Shown here in pieces: positions 57,690-64,000 of a stretch of DNA of 64,000 nt. A program made the position numbers and the translations under genes. The notes under the pieces were generated by a model, which did not search any database, was not told the DNA's origin, and saw only the letters and a program-made list of their open reading frames with translations. Position 1 is the first letter of the stretch. Every line of letters begins with the position of its first letter. Source of the stretch: Cephalotus follicularis (Eukaryota > Streptophyta > Magnoliopsida > Oxalidales > Cephalotaceae); the NCBI GenBank assembly GCA_001972305.1, contig BDDD01000709.1:1-64000 (forward strand), in the 5' to 3' direction.

Positions 57690-57850
57690 TGCTGACACTA
57701 TAAGACAAAGCGTCGACACTAAAGGAATGAAATGCGCGCTTAAGGCTCATGCATTCAAGCATCGATGCCAAGAGATGACGTCGATACCATCGTGTACGCA
57801 GGTCAAAGCTTCAACGCTAGTGGAAAACCGGAGACGCTTAAGACAGTCGA
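57690..57850. repeat. GCGTCGAC array, D 3' LTR block 1
   Basis: About six degenerate copies, for example AAAGCGTCGACACTAAAGG. Confidence 0.65.
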
Positions 57851-58544
57851 CATAGTAAGTTAAAACACTGACAGAAACGTGTTAGAGCCCATGTGAAGGG
57901 CACTGATGGCGCCTGTCATGCCAGATGTGGCGTACCCTGCAGGTCGCCTTTCCCCAGGTATTGAAATGGTAGATAGAAGTGAGAGGGAGAGAGAAAACGG
58001 GAAAATAAGAGGGAGAGAGAAACTCCAAAAAGCTTACACCTCCCTCTCATCTCCTTCACCAAGCCGGCGCCTGGAGAGTAAGGAAAAGAATAGAGGAAAT
58101 AAGTGAAAAGTTGGAACAAAATAGTGAGAAACCAGAGGAAAAAGAAGAGAGAAAAGTGAGGGAGGAACCCTTCCTCCATTGTTGAACAAGTGGGAAGCTT
58201 GGAGCTTGGAAAGCCTGGGCTTGGAACTATTAGGAACCGGACTAGGGAAGCTTGGAGGAGCTACTGTTTGGTGATTTAAAGAGGTGGACTTTCAGATTCC
58301 TAACTTGGAACCAAAGGTAGGGGATTTATAAATGTTATTTGAGCTCAATAATATTGAGTATTCATTTGGTGAAATGCATGGATTGTGGACTGTATAAATT
58401 GTGTTAGGTTACTAGAAATGGTTAACCTGCCATGCATGATGTGTTGGAGTGGAAAATGGATTAACTTGCATGTGTTGTATGCATGATTTCTACTGGTTTT
58501 TCGGATGTGTTGGAGAAGATGAAGTTCTGGGCTTCTCCAACCAT

Positions 58545-58900
58545 CGACGCTTAATGGATAAGTGTCGACGCGCTTACTGTAATACGTTGTGACGTCGACG
58601 CTTAGAGGTAATGGCGACGCCTTGGGCTTGAATGAGGGAAAGAATGGTCGTACGCGTTGACGCATGTGGTCCTACCTAAAAGCGGCAACGCTGAGGATTA
58701 AGGCGGCGATGCTTACGGGTCCATGCCTTGAGCTTCGACGCAAAGAGACAAGATATTGACGCGAAGAGCTTCTAGTTTTAAGCGGTGACACTAAGGATTA
58801 AAGCGTTGATGCTTAAAGGACATAAGCGTCGACGCTAAGAGTTAAGCGACGACGCTTAAGTGATTGTTTTAGACCTTAACGCTTAGACGATGTATGTTGA
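58545..58900. repeat. GCGTCGACGC array, D 3' LTR block 2
   Basis: About twelve copies, for example TAAGCGTCGACGCTAAGAG and TAAGCGACGACGCTTAAG. Confidence 0.78.
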
Positions 58901-60027
58901 CGCGAATAAACCTGTTTTACACTTTGAGCATATGTTTTCATTGCATGTTGCTATGGATTGAATTTTGGACTGAATGTTATTAGTTTCTAAATTGTTTTAT
59001 CATTTTTGAAGTGCATACATGATTTTGTAATAAATCATTATTTTACACGAAAATGTATATTTTGGTAAATGTATATTTTCGAATGATTGAAACATGATTT
59101 CAAAGACTGATTACATTTTGAATAAATGTACTATTGCAAGTATTTTATAACTTATAAATTACTTGGAAAAGGATTGATTTGAAATTGATTGATTGATTGT
59201 GATTGATGTCGTCCTGGCCGGGGTGACGGAGTGTCACCGATGGCTGGTGGCGGGATGTTCTCATAGGTGCCAGGAGATGGCTAGGGACACCCAAGTACAA
59301 TGTTACTAAACACAGAGTGTAAGTAACACGGGTTACCATGATTGCTGAACACTGAGTGCGAGCCACATGGGTGATTGATTTGGATTGCTTTATGACCCGG
59401 GAGTCGGGGGCCGGAGTAAGAGTGGGACGTCAGGGCCAGGAGATGGCGACGCACTTCGTACAATTGATTGCATTGATTGGTCCTTTGAGACATGATTGAT
59501 GGATGATGGTTGTACCCACTTGGCATGGTTGCACCTATTGGCATAGATATATTGTAAGAACCCTAAATATTATAAAGTACTAGTATTGGGCTTTGCAATT
59601 CTTTTCCTTCCTATTGGGCTGAGCCAGAATATTATGAAGTATTTTATTGGGCCAAATTGGAATATAAATTATGATTTTGGGCTTAAGAGATTGTTTTCTT
59701 CTCTTGAGCCGATTATTGGACATGTCATGATGGTTTTGGGCTTTAATTGAAGGAAGGTAAAGAAGGCCCAAATGGGAGGTTGGCCCAAGTCTTGGAATGG
59801 CTTGCATTCGTTAGAATGGTGTAGGAGGTTCTGGAGTCTTCCAATTTTAATTATAAAAGGAGAGTAGAGCCTAGGAGATAAACTTTTGGCTTTTAGCTTG
59901 CACACCATCTAGAGAAATCGAGAGAAGTGAGAAAAGTAGAAAATGGGGTCAGATACTGGTCGAAATGGGAGATAAGGACAAGCTGGGTACTGTTAGAGGA
60001 AGCCCCATGTTCTCTGCACTCCATCTC

Positions 60028-60037
60028 TATATAAATA
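60028..60037 (+). promoter_or_regulatory. TATA box of LTR 59553-61490
   Basis: TATATAAATA in CTATATAAATACCCATTCC. Confidence 0.75.
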
Positions 60038-60404
60038 CCCATTCCCTGGGAGCAAAGGAGATGTGCAAGGAAGAAGGAATTGGCAAGCTAAAGTGTGTAG
60101 CAGCCCTTAGTAAGAAGAAAGTCCAGAAATTAAGGACCAAGTAGGCGATCTCCGTTTCCAACCACTTTCTAGGTAGGTTTTTTCATGTTCGAGCACCTAC
60201 CAGCATATGTGTGGGCGGTGTTTGTTGCTTTGGTTTATTTCTTGAATGTATGTGCTGCTGTGTGTTGTTCTTGTGATTGTTTGTACTTGTTAGATTAGGA
60301 TCCTGCTTTTTACCTTGGAACCGTTATGTGGAATGCCTCAGTGCTTGGAAAGCACTTAGAGAAGAGGAAAAATTCCCAGGAGCCAAGGATCCCAACATGG
60401 TTTC

Positions 60405-60600
60405 CTCTGCCATGTCGTCCCAGGGCATGCGTCCCATGGCATGTCATCCCAGGGCATGTCGTCCCATGGCATGCGTCCCAGGGCATGTCGTCTCAGGCAT
60501 GTCGCCCCCATTGCATGCGTCCCAGGGCATGTCGTCCCATGGCATGCATCCCAGGGCACGTCGTCCCAGGGCATGTCATCCCAGGACAAGGCCTCCACGG
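60405..60600. repeat. Short GC-rich tandem repeat (GTCCCAGGGCAT)
   Basis: Twelve or more degenerate copies of a 14-16 base unit alternating CCCAGGGCATGTCGT and CCCATGGCATGCGT. Confidence 0.85.
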
Positions 60601-60799
60601 ACACTAAGGTTGGTGCCCGGGGTACGTACCACGCACTGCTAGACCAGGTATAAGAATGAAGAGTAATGTGGAGCGCCTGTGGAGAAACAAGCCGGACTAA
60701 GCGTTTGAGCAGAGCAGAGTTCTTCCTTTGCCAAAAGGACATGTAAAGAGGATTAGTGAGACGTCCTATAGTAGGTGAGCTTAAAGAGCGAATCCACAT

Positions 60800-61035
60800 A
60801 AAGATTGTTCCAGGCAGGTGAGCTCAAATAGGGAGAATTCCGCCCAGCATGTGAGCCTAAGGGGTGAATTCCGCTAGGCAGGTGATCTTCGGGCGAATCC
60901 GCTTAATGGTAAACCTAAGGGTGAATTCCGCTAGAGCTGGTGATCCAAAGGGTGAACCGCCAGAGCAGGTGAGCAAAGGGCGAATTCCGTTTGGCAGGTG
61001 AACCTGGAGGAGAATTCCACAGGCAGGTGAGCCTA
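60800..61035. repeat. Tandem repeat of about 30 bases (GGTGAGC...GAATTCCGC)
   Basis: About eight degenerate copies between 60800 and 61035. Confidence 0.78.
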
Positions 61036-61269
61036 AAGGTGAACCTAATATATTAACCAGACCGTAGGATGACCGGACCAACTCCTCTGTAATGTGAATT
61101 ATATGTATGGCTTGAGTAGAGTAGTCCGAGGACAAAGAATGATGATATTTATATGATGGCTTGTGGTCTGCATTTATGGTATGCATGCATTATTTTCTCC
61201 TCGACCTTATATTGTTATTCCTCCGGTATGTGCCATACATGTGGTAACCTACACAACCCCCAGGGTTGC

Positions 61270-61292
61270 TGACCCATTCTTTGAATGGGCCA
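61270..61292 (+). other. R-region hairpin, arms CCCATTC/GAATGGG
   Basis: A 7-bp perfect stem (61273-61279, 61283-61289) with a 3-base loop, extended by two more pairs beyond one mismatch. It is followed by CCAGGTACAGG. It resembles the 10-bp hairpin of LTR F. Confidence 0.65.
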
Positions 61293-62254
61293 GGTACAGG
61301 AACATGTAGTGGAGGTACATCACAGCAGCATCAAGGATAAAGAGAATGTCAGTTGCTCCTCCTCGGTAATGCGCTTTAATGGTCGGATTTGTAAGAAATA
61401 ATTATGTATTTATTTGTATAACTTGCTGGTTTATAGCAGAGTATCTCTTTGTATCTGTAACGACCCGATCCCGAACCCCGAGCCGTTACAAGAAAACTGG
61501 GATGACTTTAACCATAACCCATGGCACAACTGGTCATCTAAACTTCCTTCTCTCGTCTTCTCCTCTATATTTTTTTTTCTTCTCTTCCCAGCACATCACG
61601 GGAGCAGAGGACTGGACGTCCACCTACACCTCGGCTGCCCGCGCCAAGGTGCTGCCTATCCTCTTCCTCCATGGCAGAGGACCAGAACTACAACAACAAG
61701 GACATAGCATGCACACATACATGATAAAGGAAAGAGTAGAAAGAGACAGCCATTTTTATAGTGTTTCGGCACAGAATATGCCTACGTCCACTTCCTCAAT
61801 CATCCATGAGGTTCCACTAGTATGAAGTTCATTACATATAGGGCTACATAGCTTAGCAAATACAGAGAATGAGAGGATAACCACACCGACCATACATGGC
61901 AGAGAAGCCGCACCAGACTTCATTCATTCAAGGGAGCTATGCCAACGAGGAGCCACTACTCAACAAAACCCGAGGAGAGCACCCCAAGGATGTATTATAC
62001 AAGGGAGCAGAGGACTTCAACGAGAGGAGGGCCCCAACTCACCGTTTCATTTAATCCTCAACACTGTCTTCCAAAACACCAACACGCACCTTATCACTTA
62101 AACCCGAGGAGAGCACCCACGTGTTCCACGCGTGATGACTTAACATTGTCTTCCAAGACACCAACACGCACCGTGTCACTTAGACCCGAGGAGAGCACCC
62201 TCATGTTCTGAACGTGATCACTTAACTCCTTGGTCTAAGGCCAGGGGAAACACA

Positions 62255-62740
62255 ACACCAGACCACAATCCCAGACCACAATGCCAGGGGAACCAAAATG
62301 GCAGACCACAACAACAGATCACAATGCCAGGGGAACCACAACGGTAGACCACAATCACTGTAAGGCACCAGACAACAAGCTCCGTAAGTACCAGGCCACA
62401 AGTACTACAAAGTACCAGGCAACAAGCTCCGCAAGTACTGGACCACAAGCTCCCCAAGTACCGGGCCACAAGCTCCGCAAGTACTAGACAACGACCCAGA
62501 TCGCAAGCACAGCCTGCCCAGACAACAAGCCAGACCACAAGCACTGCCTGCCAAGACAACAAGCCAGACCACAAGCACTGCCTGCCCAGACAATAAGCCA
62601 GACCACAACCTCTGCAAGGTGCCAGTCAATAAGCCAGACCACAACCTCTGCAAGGTACCAAACAACAAGCTCCGCAAGTACCAGGACACAAGCACTGCAA
62701 GGTACCGGACAACAAGCAATGCCTGCCCAGGAGCTCAACA
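62255..62740. repeat. Tandem repeats GCCAGACCACAA / CAAGCTCCGCAAGTACC
   Basis: Several related short units follow one another: CAGACCACAATGCCAGGGGAA, ACAAGCTCCGCAAGTACCA and AAGCACTGCCTGCCCAGACA, each in four or more copies. Confidence 0.8.
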
Positions 62741-63016
62741 CTTCAAGGGGACGCACCCCTGCGATGTAGTTCATGCATCATCCACATCAGCAAGATGTAG
62801 AATGCCACAACAATTCCACTACCTGCCCACGGAGAAGCCATGCACACTTGCCCACTACAGAGTACCAAACCATCCACGGAACAACAGCCCATCAACGGAT
62901 ATCAAACCATCCACATATGCCAACCCACTCCCAGCACCAGACCAGGTAGCCCGAGGAGATTTACGCCCGAGAAGGCATCTTCAACAAAACACCAGAGAAG
63001 CCACTTCGCTCAGTTA

Positions 63017-63235
63017 ACGCCCGAGGAGACCACTACACAAGCGATGCCCGGGGAGACCACCACACAAGCAAATTCCTGGGGAGACAACCACACCAGCAAT
63101 GCCCGGGGAGACCACTACAATAGCAATGCCCGGGGAGACTACCACAAAGCAAAAGCCCAAGGAGACCACCACAATAGCAAATGCCCGGGGAGACCACCAC
63201 AACAACAAATGCCCAGGGATAAACACAAAGCCCGT
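63017..63235. repeat. Tandem repeat GCCCGGGGAGACCACCACAA
   Basis: About seven copies of a unit of roughly 30 bases. Confidence 0.85.
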
Positions 63236-64000
63236 GCACAAGGAAATGACAATGTTTAACATAAGCAATGTCTGGGATCAACACAAGGGCTAGGGGACAA
63301 ACGCCAAACATGGGACAACTACCCGAGGTCACCAACACTCAACTTACACTAAGGAGATGAAATCTCACCCCAGCCCAGTACCCAAGGGATCCACCAGGGC
63401 TCACCCGACAAAACATCTTCAGGGTCCGAGCTGGTCCGAGGTCGGAAGGACGGGCAAAATTAAGGAAAACTCCTTACTCTCACACTTCCATAGCTAGAAC
63501 CACCTCATCAAGCACAAATAACAACTCCGTCAAAGATCCATCAACATGGTCATAGGCTACAGGAATGCACACATCCCTCATATACGTATATAGATACCCA
63601 CTTCCAGAACACCACATGAACATCAGTAGAAGGGCTACGTAAGCACTCCTCCCCCGGAAATCACACGTTTGGCGCACCTCACTACATGAACATCGATCGA
63701 GGGGCAACGCAAGCCCACCCCCGTCGGCAATCACGAGCTCAACACTACACCATATGAACATCGATCGAGGAGCTACCTCATCGGCAATCACATAGAATTA
63801 GTATCATCCAAGGGGCCCGTGAATCACCGCTCAACCACTACCGAGGAGACACTTCAACTGGTAAATGCTCAAGAAGATGCTTGACATGCATTCTCACCAA
63901 GGGACGCTCGACATGGACTACTCTACAAGGAAAGCTTATCATGCACTGCTCGGCAGGGGATGTACATCAAACTGACTCCTCTGCTAGGACGCACGTCGCA

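Larger units (their letters stand above)
57537..59552 (+). repeat. Chromovirus D 3' LTR, partial
   Basis: It starts TGTAATGCCCGGG after the tract GAATGAGGGGTGGA. It carries GCGTCGACGC-type arrays (57690-57850 and 58545-58900) and at least one unit of the hairpin series (59302-59327). It stops at 59552, where another LTR begins. Confidence 0.8.
59553..61490 (+). mobile_element. LTR starting TGTAAGAACCC inside D LTR
   Basis: It starts TGTAAGAACCC and ends GAGCCGTTACA, 1938 bp. It has a strong TATA box (TATATAAATA, 60028-60037), a 14-16 base tandem repeat (60405-60600), a roughly 30-base repeat with GCAGGTGAGC...GAATTCCGC (60800-61035) and a hairpin (61270-61292). No matching target duplication was found and D does not resume to the right, so it may be a partial or 5' LTR. 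It is related to the minus LTR at 29474-31997. Confidence 0.7.
61491..64000. other. Tandem-repeat-rich DNA without a recognised gene
   Basis: No protein family was recognised. Near 61745-61810 there is a minus-strand promoter module as in copia LTRs (TATA at 61751-61761, then CCTACGTCCAC and GAGGTTCCACTAG on the plus strand). The rest is dominated by degenerate tandem repeats (62115-62215, 62255-62740, 63017-63235, 63680-63790). It is most simply read as minus-strand LTR sequence of an unassigned family. Confidence 0.45.

Noticed and set aside
60277-60653. Overlapping frames rich in His, Pro, Gly and Met in all readings
   Set aside because: They translate the 14-16 base tandem repeat in an LTR; repeats whose unit lacks stop words give such frames automatically.
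59548-61495. Target duplication for the LTR at 59553-61490
   Set aside because: Left flank TATAT and right flank AGAAA do not match; its status as a solo LTR cannot be supported.
62218-62774. Minus-strand Leu/Val/Cys-rich frames that look like membrane segments
   Set aside because: They translate GC-rich tandem repeats; hydrophobicity comes from the repeat unit.

Overview
The window is intergenic DNA of a flowering plant with a large, repeat-filled genome. I find no host protein gene, rRNA, tRNA or CRISPR array. Almost every recognisable base belongs to LTR retrotransposons of plant lineages: Ty1/copia (two related elements A and B, a minus-strand element C, a SIRE-like gag-only element) and Ty3/gypsy (Athila, Tat and Tekay-like chromoviruses). 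The species cannot be told from the sequence.

Layout. 1-4870: a Tat-type LTR piece, an AT-rich stretch without genes, then a decayed minus-strand Tat element (LTR core 2240-2900, a 75-bp tandem repeat at 3768-4067, a protease/RT-spacer fragment at 4440-4870). 4871-39281: a minus-strand chromovirus LTR (E) split by a deep nest. Inside it lie a solo copia LTR (5320-7533) and copia A (7553-37364). Copia A in turn holds an Athila element in its 5' LTR (8072-21718, itself holding two solo LTRs), a gag-only copia element in its leader (24037-27614), and a solo LTR at the end of its gag (29474-31997). 39282-41305: a gag piece of E, then another minus-strand LTR (F). 41306-51150: copia B, holding two solo LTRs (47898-49081 minus, 49262-51033 plus). 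51170-52697: minus-strand copia C. 52698-59552: chromovirus D with a composite left LTR. 59553-61490: a further LTR. 61491-64000: tandem-repeat-rich DNA without genes.

The nest can be read with some certainty because eight insertions keep matching 5-bp target-site duplications. By-eye LTR divergence falls in the order the nesting demands: copia A (about 9%), Athila (5-6%), gag-only element (about 3%).

Three patterns go beyond routine annotation. First, arrays of short palindromes built on GTCGAC (mostly GCGTCGACGC) occur in the LTRs or leaders of at least six unrelated families. Second, copia leaders and chromovirus LTRs carry series of small hairpins whose loops are conserved while the stems change and still pair, as expected of selected RNA structure. 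Third, the gag-only element appears to have gained longer LTRs by priming from an upstream polypurine tract. The pol-bearing elements look long dead; only the gag-only element keeps a fully open frame, matched ends, primer site and polypurine tract.
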